Shown here: in pieces, positions 56,644-64,000 of the stretch
Numbering within the stretch: the stretch's first letter is position 1
Layout: every line of letters begins with the position of its first letter
Assembly: GCF_016775705.1 (NCBI RefSeq)
Contig: NZ_CP068760.1
Coordinates: forward strand, 4,092,001-4,156,000
Length of the DNA: 64,000 bases
Origin: Chryseobacterium cucumeris
Lineage (GTDB): Bacteria; Bacteroidota; Bacteroidia; Flavobacteriales; Weeksellaceae
Direction of reading: 5' to 3'
Made by a program: the position numbers and the translations under genes
Notes under the pieces: generated by a model
What the model was told of the DNA's origin: nothing
Seen by the model: only the letters and a program-made list of their open reading frames with translations
Databases searched by the model: none

Positions 56644-59097
56644 TTATGAAATATCACTTATATCAGACAGTTTCAACATTCTTTTAATTCTCGCATCCAG
56701 ACCTTCGCTGGACAGCGTTTGTCTTAAGCTGTCTACTTTAATCGGAAAACTCAGTGGTGTAAAGGAACGGGAATGTTTTAAAATAATTTCCGATTTTTCA
56801 ATTCTTTTAAAAGCCTCTACAAGCCTTTGTTCCTGAAGCTGCATATTAAAAACTTCTGTATACGCCTGCTTTATTAAAAAATGATTGGAATCATGATCCT
56901 CCAGTACTTTAAAAATTAATCCTGCAGAACTTTGCAGCGATTTGTTGGAGCGCTGCTGTCCGGCATAATTTTGAATGACCATTCCTGAAATCACGGCAAT
57001 ATCACGGAACTTCCTTCTTGCCATTTCCGCAGAATTGATGCTTGCAATGACATCATTCATCAGGTTTTCTCTGGTTAAAATCTGCTGTAGATTATCCTCA
57101 TTTAAAGGGATTTCCTTATCGCTGAACAGCTCAAATCCATAATCATTCATGGCCATGGAAAAGGAAATAGGAGCGAGCTTTGAGATACGATAGGCAATCA
57201 GAGCAGCCATGACTTCATGCACAAGACGCCCTTCAAAAGGATACATGAACAAATGGTAACCTTCACGGTTCTTGATCATTTCCACCAGAAATTCATCTTC
57301 TTTGGGAATATGGGAATTGGTTTCCTGATTGATCAGTAACGGATGCAGAAACTTCAGTTCTTTTTCAGAAGCTTTCGGACTTAATGCATGGGAGAGTTTT
57401 TCTCTTAAAAAATGACCCAGATTGGAACTTAGCGGCAGCCTTCCGCCAAGATAACTTGGGACTAAAGCTCTTCCTTTAGCGGCTCTTACGTAGACTGTCA
57501 TATCTTTAATCATGGCGACCTCGAGGGTTCTTCCGGCCAGAATAAATTTTTCTTCTTTTTTAAGTTTTGAAATAAAATATTCCTCAATCATTCCAATATA
57601 GCCTCCGGAAATAAATTTCACTTTCAGCATGGCATCACTTACAATCACGCCCATATTCATCCGGTGAAGCATTGCAATTTTCCTTGAAGTGACTTTATAC
57701 AGACCGTCTTCCATAATGACGATCTTGTGGAATTCTTCATAGTTTTTTAATACACTGCCGCCAATGGTCAGGAATTCGAGAATGCTTTTCCATTCCTCAT
57801 CCAGCATTTCCTGAAAAGCATACACTTTTTTGATTCTTCCATAGAGTTCATCAGGATAAAAGCCATCTCCAACAGCCAATGTCATAAGAAACTGAACCAA
57901 AACATCGAAACACAGGACCTGGGGTTCCCGTGGCTCAACGACTTTCTGCTTTACGGCTTCTTTTAACGCTGAAACTTCAATCAGTTCTAAAGAATGGGTC
58001 GGAACGCAATAAATTTTTGAAGTTTCAAAAGGGGAGTGGCCGCTGCGTCCTGCTCTTTGAAGGAAACGGGCAACTCCTTTGGCAGATCCAACCTGAATAA
58101 CGGTGTCTACAGGCTTAAAATCAATACCCAGATCGAGGGATGATGTGGAGACAACAGCTTTTAACTTTCCTGAACTTAAGTTTTCCTCAATCCAGATTCT
58201 TAAATGAGCATCAATAGAACTGTGATGAATGGCAATCTGTCCCGCAAAATCCGGATGTGCATCCAACAATAACTGATACCACATTTCACTCTGGCTTCTG
58301 GTGTTCGTAAAAACAATGGTAGATTTTGAATCCAGAATAATGGGAACCACTTTATCGGCGAGCTTATTGCCAAGGTGCCCGGCCCATGGCAATATTTCAA
58401 TTTCATTGGGGAAAACCGGGATAATATCTATCTTTTTGTGCTCTTTGGCGGTTATTTTTGTCTTTTTAATATCATAGGGAATAAGCACGTCCATGGCTTC
58501 ATCCAGATTTCCGATCGTTGCCGTAATTCCCCAGATCTTCATTTTTGGGGTATATTTTCTAAGCTGTGAAATACCGAGTTCTACCATCACACCACGTTTT
58601 GAACCTAATAGCTCATGCCATTCATCCACAGCCACGCATTTCATTTCGGTGAAAAAACGTTCATTATTTTTCTGAGCGAGAAGCAAATGAAGACTTTCAG
58701 GGGTTACCACAAGAATTTCCGGCATTTTCTTCACCTGCTGCTGTCTTACTTTGGGATCGGTATCTCCGTTTCTTACACCTACCGTCCAATCGAGTCCGAT
58801 TTCATCAATAGCTTCCTGCATTGCTTTTGCAATATCTTTGGAAAGAGAACGAAGGGGTGTTATCCAGATCATTTTCAATCCTTTTTTATATTGTTCAGGA
58901 TGATTGAGAAAGTCTGAAACCAAGGCTAAAAACACGGAAAAAGTCTTCCCAAAACCGGTGGGAGCTACGACCATTCCGCTGTATCCGTTTCCAAATTTCT
59001 TCCAGGTTTCCAGCTGAAATTTAAAAGGGGCAATACCTTTATCGGTCATCCATTGCTGGATGATCTTTAATCCGGTGGTATGTTCAAAAGCTGCCAA
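56644..59097 (-). CDS. Ligase-associated DNA damage response DEXH-box helicase (Lhr-like)
   Basis: 817 residues. Motifs: Walker A VVAPTGFGKTFS near residue 45, motif II VDEWHELLG, SAT-like GITATIGN, VVSTSSLDLGID and motif VI LQRAGRSGH. The C-terminal half is the winged-helix/Lhr-specific region. Unwinds DNA or RNA during repair together with the ligase and exonuclease. It starts 19 bases after the ligase stop; third gene of the cassette transcript. Confidence 0.93.
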   Translation of the reverse strand: MAAFEHTTGLKIIQQWMTDKGIAPFKFQLETWKKFGNGYSGMVVAPTGFGKTFSVFLALVSDFLNHPEQYKKGLKMIWITPLRSLSKDIAKAMQEAIDEIGLDWTVGVRNGDTDPKVRQQQVKKMPEILVVTPESLHLLLAQKNNERFFTEMKCVAVDEWHELLGSKRGVMVELGISQLRKYTPKMKIWGITATIGNLDEAMDVLIPYDIKKTKITAKEHKKIDIIPVFPNEIEILPWAGHLGNKLADKVVPIILDSKSTIVFTNTRSQSEMWYQLLLDAHPDFAGQIAIHHSSIDAHLRIWIEENLSSGKLKAVVSTSSLDLGIDFKPVDTVIQVGSAKGVARFLQRAGRSGHSPFETSKIYCVPTHSLELIEVSALKEAVKQKVVEPREPQVLCFDVLVQFLMTLAVGDGFYPDELYGRIKKVYAFQEMLDEEWKSILEFLTIGGSVLKNYEEFHKIVIMEDGLYKVTSRKIAMLHRMNMGVIVSDAMLKVKFISGGYIGMIEEYFISKLKKEEKFILAGRTLEVAMIKDMTVYVRAAKGRALVPSYLGGRLPLSSNLGHFLREKLSHALSPKASEKELKFLHPLLINQETNSHIPKEDEFLVEMIKNREGYHLFMYPFEGRLVHEVMAALIAYRISKLAPISFSMAMNDYGFELFSDKEIPLNEDNLQQILTRENLMNDVIASINSAEMARRKFRDIAVISGMVIQNYAGQQRSNKSLQSSAGLIFKVLEDHDSNHFLIKQAYTEVFNMQLQEQRLVEAFKRIEKSEIILKHSRSFTPLSFPIKVDSLRQTLSSEGLDARIKRMLKLSDISDIS

Positions 59098-59116
59098 TTT
59101 ATATTTGATTAAAATA

Positions 59117-60697
59117 CTATTGTATTAATTTTTTAATTTCTTCCAAATCATCAATCTCGTCTACCGTTTTATCTTTCCGCCATCTTACAATTCTTGGAAA
59201 TCGGAGGGCGACACCACTTTTATGACGGTTGCTGAATCCTATGCCTTCAAAAGCAATTTCAAAGACCAGTTCTGCTTTTACGGTTCTTACAGGACCAAAT
59301 TTTTCAATGGCATTTTTGGTTACAAACCGGCTCACCTCCATGATTTCCTTGTCTGTTAATCCGGAATAGGCTTTAGCAATAGTTACCAATGTATCACCGT
59401 TTTTCACGGCAAAAGTATAATCGGTGTAGTAAGCACTCCGCCTGCCGCTTCCTTTCTGAGCATAAATCAGGACCGCATCAATGGTTAGCGGATTGATTTT
59501 CCACTTCCACCAGTCGCCTTTTTTCCGTCCGGAATGATAGGGAGAATTTTTTTGTTTCAGCATCAGTCCTTCACTGTTTATTTCCCTTGAATTTTCACGA
59601 AGAGCATCCAGTTCTTCCCATTTCTCAAAATCCAGACTTTTTGAAATACTGATATTTTTGGGCTTTTCATTCCATAATAACTCTTCAAGAAGAGCTCTTC
59701 TTGCGGAAATAGGCTTTTCTCTCAGGTCGTTATTTTCAAGTTCCAATAAATCATAGACAAAAACTTCAATCGGAATTTCCGAGAGCATTTTTTTTGTTAA
59801 AGTTTTTCTGTTTAATCTTTTCTGTAATTCATTAAAATTTAAAACCTTACCCTCCTTTACCGCAAGTATTTCTCCATCCAGTACAAAATTACCTTTCATG
59901 GCTTTTATGACTTCTGTGATTTCAGGAAATTGTTCTGTAACAAGTTCTTCACCTCTTGACCAGATGAAAACTTCGTCATTTCTCCTGATGATTTGTCCGC
60001 GGATTCCGTCCCATTTGTATTCTACCAGCCATTCGTCGGGATTTCCCAATTCTTCAGCCGGTTTTTCCAGAGGATAGGCAAGGCAGAAAGGATAGGGTTT
60101 TGAATTGTCAGGATTCACATTTTCCGCATCAATAAGTTCTCTGAAGGAAACTTCATCCGGCAGCCATTTTCCCATTAAGCTGTGCATCAGGGCACTCGGT
60201 TCCTGGCCGGAAAACCTGGTCAGGGCATTGATCAACGTTTTGTCTGATACTCCGATTCTGAAGCTCCCGCCAATTAATTTATTGAAAATCAGACGTTCGG
60301 TATAATCCAGGCCATTCCAAGACTGCAGTACAAATTCTTTTTTTTCTGCATCTGTCCTGCCTTTTAAACTTACGATATCATTCATCCATTCTGATAAAGT
60401 ACGTTCTATTTTTTCCTTGGGAGGAGGCAGTATTAAGGATAATGTTTCTCCCAAATCGCCAACAGAAGAGTAAGATTCCTGAAACAGCCAGTAAGGAAGC
60501 CGGGTAATTTCCAGTGCCCAATCTTTCATGTAATTGGTATTGACATTTCTTTTGGGCCTTTTCCCGGTAAATAAGGCGATAAACCATACTTTGTCTTCAT
60601 CAGGAGCACGTTCCAGATAATCGATGATGGCATCAATTTTAGCGTTGGTCTTATTGGTGGTTTCCAAAGCGTTGATAAGTTCTGCAAAATGTCTCAT
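59117..60697 (-). CDS. ATP-dependent DNA ligase (damage-response cassette)
   Basis: 526 residues. Adenylated Lys in VEYKWDGIRGQII, followed by EVFIWSRGEELV, LDGEILAV (motif III) and EGLMLKQKNSPY (motif IV), with a KGDWWKWKI motif V. The N-terminal 190 residues are the DNA-binding domain of this ligase type. Seals nicks in the repair pathway with its neighbours. Overlaps the exonuclease gene by 4 bases (ATGA). Confidence 0.94.
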   Translation of the reverse strand: MRHFAELINALETTNKTNAKIDAIIDYLERAPDEDKVWFIALFTGKRPKRNVNTNYMKDWALEITRLPYWLFQESYSSVGDLGETLSLILPPPKEKIERTLSEWMNDIVSLKGRTDAEKKEFVLQSWNGLDYTERLIFNKLIGGSFRIGVSDKTLINALTRFSGQEPSALMHSLMGKWLPDEVSFRELIDAENVNPDNSKPYPFCLAYPLEKPAEELGNPDEWLVEYKWDGIRGQIIRRNDEVFIWSRGEELVTEQFPEITEVIKAMKGNFVLDGEILAVKEGKVLNFNELQKRLNRKTLTKKMLSEIPIEVFVYDLLELENNDLREKPISARRALLEELLWNEKPKNISISKSLDFEKWEELDALRENSREINSEGLMLKQKNSPYHSGRKKGDWWKWKINPLTIDAVLIYAQKGSGRRSAYYTDYTFAVKNGDTLVTIAKAYSGLTDKEIMEVSRFVTKNAIEKFGPVRTVKAELVFEIAFEGIGFSNRHKSGVALRFPRIVRWRKDKTVDEIDDLEEIKKLIQ

Positions 60698-61716
60698 GAT
60701 TCCGGGGTTTCAAGGGTTTCTTTTTCAGATTCTTCTTCATCCTCACCATATAATGTTTCGACCACATCAGATTGGATTCCGATTTCGTTCAGATATTTTG
60801 AAAAAACTTCGGTTTGTCCGTGCGTTACGTGTACAAGCTCTGCTTCTGTTGCTTTCACAGTCTGTAACAATCCTTTCCAGTCTGCATGATCACTCATCGC
60901 AAATCCTGCGTCCGCACTGCGCCATCTTCTGGCACCGCGAACCTGCATCCAGCCGGAGCATATTGCAGTAGCCGGATCCGGAATCTTTTTAATTACGTTG
61001 CTGTCTAGTAAAGCAGGCGGAACAATCACAATTTCGTGTTCCACTTCTTTCGGACGTTCCCTGAAATCTGCAATGGTATATTCAGGAAGATCAATTCCCA
61101 CTGCTTCAAAGGCTTCATTCAGTTTTCCGATGGAATAGTGAACGTATATTTTTCCCAGTTCTTCCACGGCTTTCATAATACGCTGGGCTTTTCCAAGAGA
61201 ATATCCAATGAAAACAGAGGTTTTGTTATTTTCTTTATTCTTCAGTACCCAATTCTGAAATTTATTATTTAAATCCGGAACTTCCAGCCAGTTGTAGATG
61301 GGAAGCCCAAAAGTACTTTCTGTCACAAATTCATTACATCTTACCAGCTCAAAAGGAGTGCTCAATCCATCATTCTGAACTTTATAATCTCCTGAAATTA
61401 CGGTTACATATCCTTTATATTCAAGCCTTATCTGTGCAGAACCAATGATATGCCCTGCAGGATGAAGCGAAAGTTTTACTCCGTTAATGGTAATAACTTC
61501 TCCATATTCCACGCCCTGGCATTCGATATCCGGTCCTATTCTTTGGTACAAAATAGGTTTTGTAAAATGATGACAAAGGTATTTTTTCATTCCCCAACGG
61601 GCATGATCGGCGTGGCCATGGGTAATAACCGCCATATCCACGGGTCTCCAGGGATCAATATAAAATTTCCCTTGCGGGCAGTAAATTCCTTTTTTAGTAA
61701 ATGTGATTAATTTCAA
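60694..61716 (-). CDS. Ligase-associated DNA damage response exonuclease (metallo-beta-lactamase fold)
   Basis: 340 residues. MBL motif THGHADHARWG, HPAGHIIGSAQI for the next metal ligand, and SDHADWKGLL in the beta-CASP-like part. Processes DNA ends before ligation. First gene of the exonuclease-ligase-helicase transcript; -7 box 17 bases upstream. The highly acidic C-terminal tail (GEDEEESEKETLE) is notable. Confidence 0.93.
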   Translation of the reverse strand: MKLITFTKKGIYCPQGKFYIDPWRPVDMAVITHGHADHARWGMKKYLCHHFTKPILYQRIGPDIECQGVEYGEVITINGVKLSLHPAGHIIGSAQIRLEYKGYVTVISGDYKVQNDGLSTPFELVRCNEFVTESTFGLPIYNWLEVPDLNNKFQNWVLKNKENNKTSVFIGYSLGKAQRIMKAVEELGKIYVHYSIGKLNEAFEAVGIDLPEYTIADFRERPKEVEHEIVIVPPALLDSNVIKKIPDPATAICSGWMQVRGARRWRSADAGFAMSDHADWKGLLQTVKATEAELVHVTHGQTEVFSKYLNEIGIQSDVVETLYGEDEEESEKETLETPES

Positions 61717-61732
61717 TGGTGTGACTGGTTTA

Positions 61733-61740
61733 CAAAAATA
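61733..61740 (-). promoter_or_regulatory. -7 promoter box TATTTTTG for the DNA repair cassette
   Basis: Minus-strand match to TAnnTTTG, 16 bases before the ATG at 61716. Confidence 0.6.
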
Positions 61741-61821
61741 CGCTTCAAAAACTTAACCAATTTTAATAATATGGTATTTTTTATTAAGTAAAAACTGATT
61801 GTTTTACGGAAAAACATCAAA

Positions 61822-61850
61822 AAAAGCTGTCTCCATTTGAAAACAGCTCA
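61822..61850 (-). terminator. Terminator after the S41 peptidase
   Basis: AAGCTGT and ACAGCT arms around about 12 bases; T run after it on the minus strand, just past the stop at 61856. Confidence 0.75.
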
Positions 61851-61855
61851 TTATT

Positions 61856-63313
61856 TTATTTTTCATTCAAAACATTGTTTACATAATCAATCCATTGATA
61901 ATCTGGGATGGACTGATCAATGAAATAGTCAGGCTGAATGCCTTTTCCATCAATGGCCATATCCGGAATACGGAAACTTTTGGAGAGCGAATATCCCAGT
62001 TTAAATTCGTTGCAGGGTGAATTTACAAAATACATATTGGAAATATCCAGCACTCCGGCAGTAGTTGTTCCAAAGAGTTTTACCTTTTTACTTTGTCTGG
62101 CAACGAGTAAAAACTCTTCTGCAGTACTACCATTTCCATTATTGATGATAATTCCTACATTTTTAGGGTAAGGAGAAATTTTATCCATCTTATTGATTCC
62201 TACAGTACTTCCATCATCCTGTAAACTTACATACTTACCCAGATTCTGGCTGAGTTTATCATACGCTTTTTTCAGATATTCTCTTTCGTCTTCCGGTATT
62301 CCGTATTTCTGGTAATTTTCATAAAGATCCAGCATTCTCTGATTATTCAGTTTTGTAGAATAAAACTGCGTTCTGACATTTCTGACAGGATTGGTATAGA
62401 GATAGGGAATAATTTTAGCAAAACTGTTATCGCTGCCGCCTCCGTTATATCTGATATCAATAATAAGATTTTCCGTACTTTCGATTTTAGATTTGTTGGC
62501 TGTAATTACGCTGTCTATATCTTTTTTCAAAGCGCCGTTGAATGAAGGAATCCTCAAAAGCAATGTTGTTTTGTTAAGTGGTTTCAGAAAAGGTTTTTGA
62601 GCCTTTATTGCTTCATAGTGTGTTTCAATTCCTTCTTCCTTTTCAAATGCAGGGGAAACTCTTTTCAGGGTAAACTCATTGATTTCAAGATAGTTTTTTC
62701 CCACCAAACGTATGCTCTTTATCTCCAGGCCGGATTTATTCCTTACATAGAAAGTTCCTTTGGACCTGTCGGCACTGAAAATCAGTTTTAAGTCATTCGG
62801 TTTCCAGTTTTCAGCTCCGGATTTGATGATAAAACCTTTGTATACATCTCCAATTTTTTTAATCCCTATGGTATAAGGTTCGGTTTCCCAGATTCCTTCA
62901 ATATCAGAATCTTTTTTAGAAACAATTTCTTTTTTAAACTTATCAATATCTATTGTTACCGTTTCTGTTTTATTATTTGTGGTTGAGGTTGGTGTTTGCG
63001 GCTGAGATTGCTGATTACTTTTTTCGATCATTCTGATGGAAAAATGCCCGGATCTGAAGAATGTAAGCCAATCATAAATAGTCTGGGTACATTCTGTATC
63101 AGATTTTGCATTTTTGATTTTTTTCAGAAAATCATCGTTATGGGCCTGGTAAGCTGAAATTCCCTTTTTATCAATGATATACTGATATCCGGCATCATTT
63201 TCTTCAAAAGTCTTTTTTACCCACTGATAATTACTTTCACAATTACAGTTTTGAGCATAGCTAAAAGAAGAAGAGGAGATAAAAATTAAAAGGAGTATTT
63301 TAATTTTAAGCAT
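61856..63313 (-). CDS. Exported S41 family peptidase (tail-specific protease-like)
   Basis: 485 residues. Signal peptide 1-20 (SFSYAQ). N-terminal Cys-containing region CNCESNYQW, a linker rich in Thr/Gln, then the S41 core: LIIDIRYNGGGSDNSFA, the nucleophile Ser in NNGNGSTAEEFLL and a late Lys region. No obvious PDZ domain. Degrades unfolded or nonpolar C-terminal peptides in the periplasm or outside; target unknown. Own promoter. Confidence 0.9.
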   Translation of the reverse strand: MLKIKILLLIFISSSSFSYAQNCNCESNYQWVKKTFEENDAGYQYIIDKKGISAYQAHNDDFLKKIKNAKSDTECTQTIYDWLTFFRSGHFSIRMIEKSNQQSQPQTPTSTTNNKTETVTIDIDKFKKEIVSKKDSDIEGIWETEPYTIGIKKIGDVYKGFIIKSGAENWKPNDLKLIFSADRSKGTFYVRNKSGLEIKSIRLVGKNYLEINEFTLKRVSPAFEKEEGIETHYEAIKAQKPFLKPLNKTTLLLRIPSFNGALKKDIDSVITANKSKIESTENLIIDIRYNGGGSDNSFAKIIPYLYTNPVRNVRTQFYSTKLNNQRMLDLYENYQKYGIPEDEREYLKKAYDKLSQNLGKYVSLQDDGSTVGINKMDKISPYPKNVGIIINNGNGSTAEEFLLVARQSKKVKLFGTTTAGVLDISNMYFVNSPCNEFKLGYSLSKSFRIPDMAIDGKGIQPDYFIDQSIPDYQWIDYVNNVLNEK

Positions 63314-63340
63314 AGGTTGGTTTTTAGTTTTTAAAGGTTA

Positions 63341-63348
63341 CAAATTTA
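63341..63348 (-). promoter_or_regulatory. -7 promoter box TAAATTTG for the S41 peptidase
   Basis: Minus-strand match to TAnnTTTG, 27 bases before the ATG at 63313. Confidence 0.55.
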
Positions 63349-63507
63349 ACGATAATTCTATCTTTTTATGATGTAAAAAGAGGTTATTAAACAAAATCTT
63401 ATTCCACTGTTTTTTTTGAGCTTTTCAGCAATATAAAAATGAACCTTGAGCCAATATTGCCCTTTGAAAAATTTTTGAATTTTGGAGCATCATTAAAAAA
63501 GAATACA

Positions 63508-64000
63508 ATGAGTAAAACAATTTTAATTACAGGCGCAGCAAGCGGATTTGGAAAGATTGCTGCTTTCGAGCTTGCTAAAAAAGGGCATCAGGTAATTGCT
63601 ACTGCACAGATCTATCCTCAGATGAGTGATTTAATCCGTGAAGCCAAGGAACATGGAATAACCTTGATCGTGGATAAACTGGATGTAACCAACCCAAGAG
63701 ATGTGGAGTATATTGTAAAGAAATACAATGATATAGATATTCTGATCAGTAACGCAGGAATTATGGAGGGAGGTCCCATTGCAGAACAACCGGTAGATAT
63801 TATCCGTTCTATGTTTGAAGTGAATGTTTTTGGTGCGTTGAATCTTGCACAGGGTTTTATCAAAAAATTTGTTGAAAAGAAAAGCGGGAAGGTTGTTTTC
63901 ACCTCTTCAATGGGAGGTTTATGGACTGTTCCTTATGTTGCTGCTTATTGTGCTTCAAAACATGCGCTGGAATCTATTGCAGAAGGTTTAAGAACTGAAC
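63508..64000 (+). CDS. SDR family oxidoreductase, N-terminal part (partial)
   Basis: 164 codons from ATG 63508 to the window edge. ITGAASGFGKIAAFELA coenzyme loop, NAGIMEGG, and the catalytic YCASKHALES at about 151-160. A classical SDR; substrate not told. The C-terminal part lies outside the window. Confidence 0.9.
   Translation, partial: MSKTILITGAASGFGKIAAFELAKKGHQVIATAQIYPQMSDLIREAKEHGITLIVDKLDVTNPRDVEYIVKKYNDIDILISNAGIMEGGPIAEQPVDIIRSMFEVNVFGALNLAQGFIKKFVEKKSGKVVFTSSMGGLWTVPYVAAYCASKHALESIAEGLRTE

Noticed and set aside
1..64000. CRISPR arrays, insertion sequences, prophage, rRNA or tRNA genes
   Set aside because: No spaced identical repeats, transposase motifs, phage structural genes or cloverleaf sequences were recognised by eye.

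Overview
The window looks like a chromosomal segment of a Chryseobacterium-type flavobacterium (Bacteroidota). Support comes from low G+C, genes without Shine-Dalgarno leaders, many TAnnTTTG (-7) promoter boxes just upstream of start codons, type IX secretion (T9SS) C-terminal sorting domains, bacillithiol-linked enzymes (YfiT-like, YtxJ) and many small outer-membrane barrels. The genus is an inference; no rRNA or tRNA gene was seen.

Layout. 1-3.3 kb: end of leuD, leuB, then a minus-strand operon (MazG-like NTP pyrophosphohydrolase, thioredoxin-like protein, DUF4230). 3.5-4.7 kb: a lipoprotein with a TNT (NAD+ glycohydrolase toxin-type) domain and a zinc-ribbon partner. 5.1-10.5 kb: two paralogous secreted reprolysin-like metallopeptidases. 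10.8-14.6 kb: DinB protein, acyl-CoA dehydrogenase, secreted endonuclease I. 14.65-14.86 kb: a cluster of intergenic repeats. 15-18.7 kb: SatD/DUF3307 pair, purC, purF. 18.9-24.2 kb: a phosphodiesterase and five paralogous beta-barrel genes (one truncated) sharing a GGCA-N5-TTTG promoter-like box. 24.4-28.8 kb: aroB, an rRNA pseudouridine synthase, pncA, a DEAD-box helicase. 29-31 kb: a four-gene overlapping operon linked to bacillithiol redox biology. 31.1-33.5 kb: MocR regulator and EamA exporter.

33.5-45.7 kb is a stress-type island: small lipoprotein, Crp/Fnr regulator plus a decayed copy, a disordered acidic/RGG/KGG-repeat protein, YciF-like ferritin-fold protein, two orphan proteins, catalase HPII, zinc alcohol/formaldehyde dehydrogenase, CinA-like protein, two SDRs, another lipoprotein, a FAD-Rieske oxidoreductase and a DUF6766 membrane protein. 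Two near-identical palindromes (ATGACTCAAGTCAT and ATGATCCAGGTCAT) sit about 30 bp upstream of perfect -7 boxes in front of the first lipoprotein and the KGG gene, so one Crp/Fnr-type activator may drive the island.

45.7-51.8 kb: an AraC regulator divergent from an exported flavodoxin-RidA fusion; a MocR regulator divergent from a cupin/DHDPS-like/thioredoxin operon; a flavin-dependent stress protein. 52-55.2 kb: a membrane/rhodanese operon with a TetR-type operator in its promoter, the TetR gene and an MFS transporter. 55.2-61.7 kb: the ligase-associated DNA damage response cassette (PdeM, DEXH helicase, ATP-dependent ligase, MBL exonuclease) with a phosphoglycerate mutase gene lying inside it whose catalytic RHG motif is broken by an in-frame TGA. 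The window ends with an S41 peptidase and a partial SDR.
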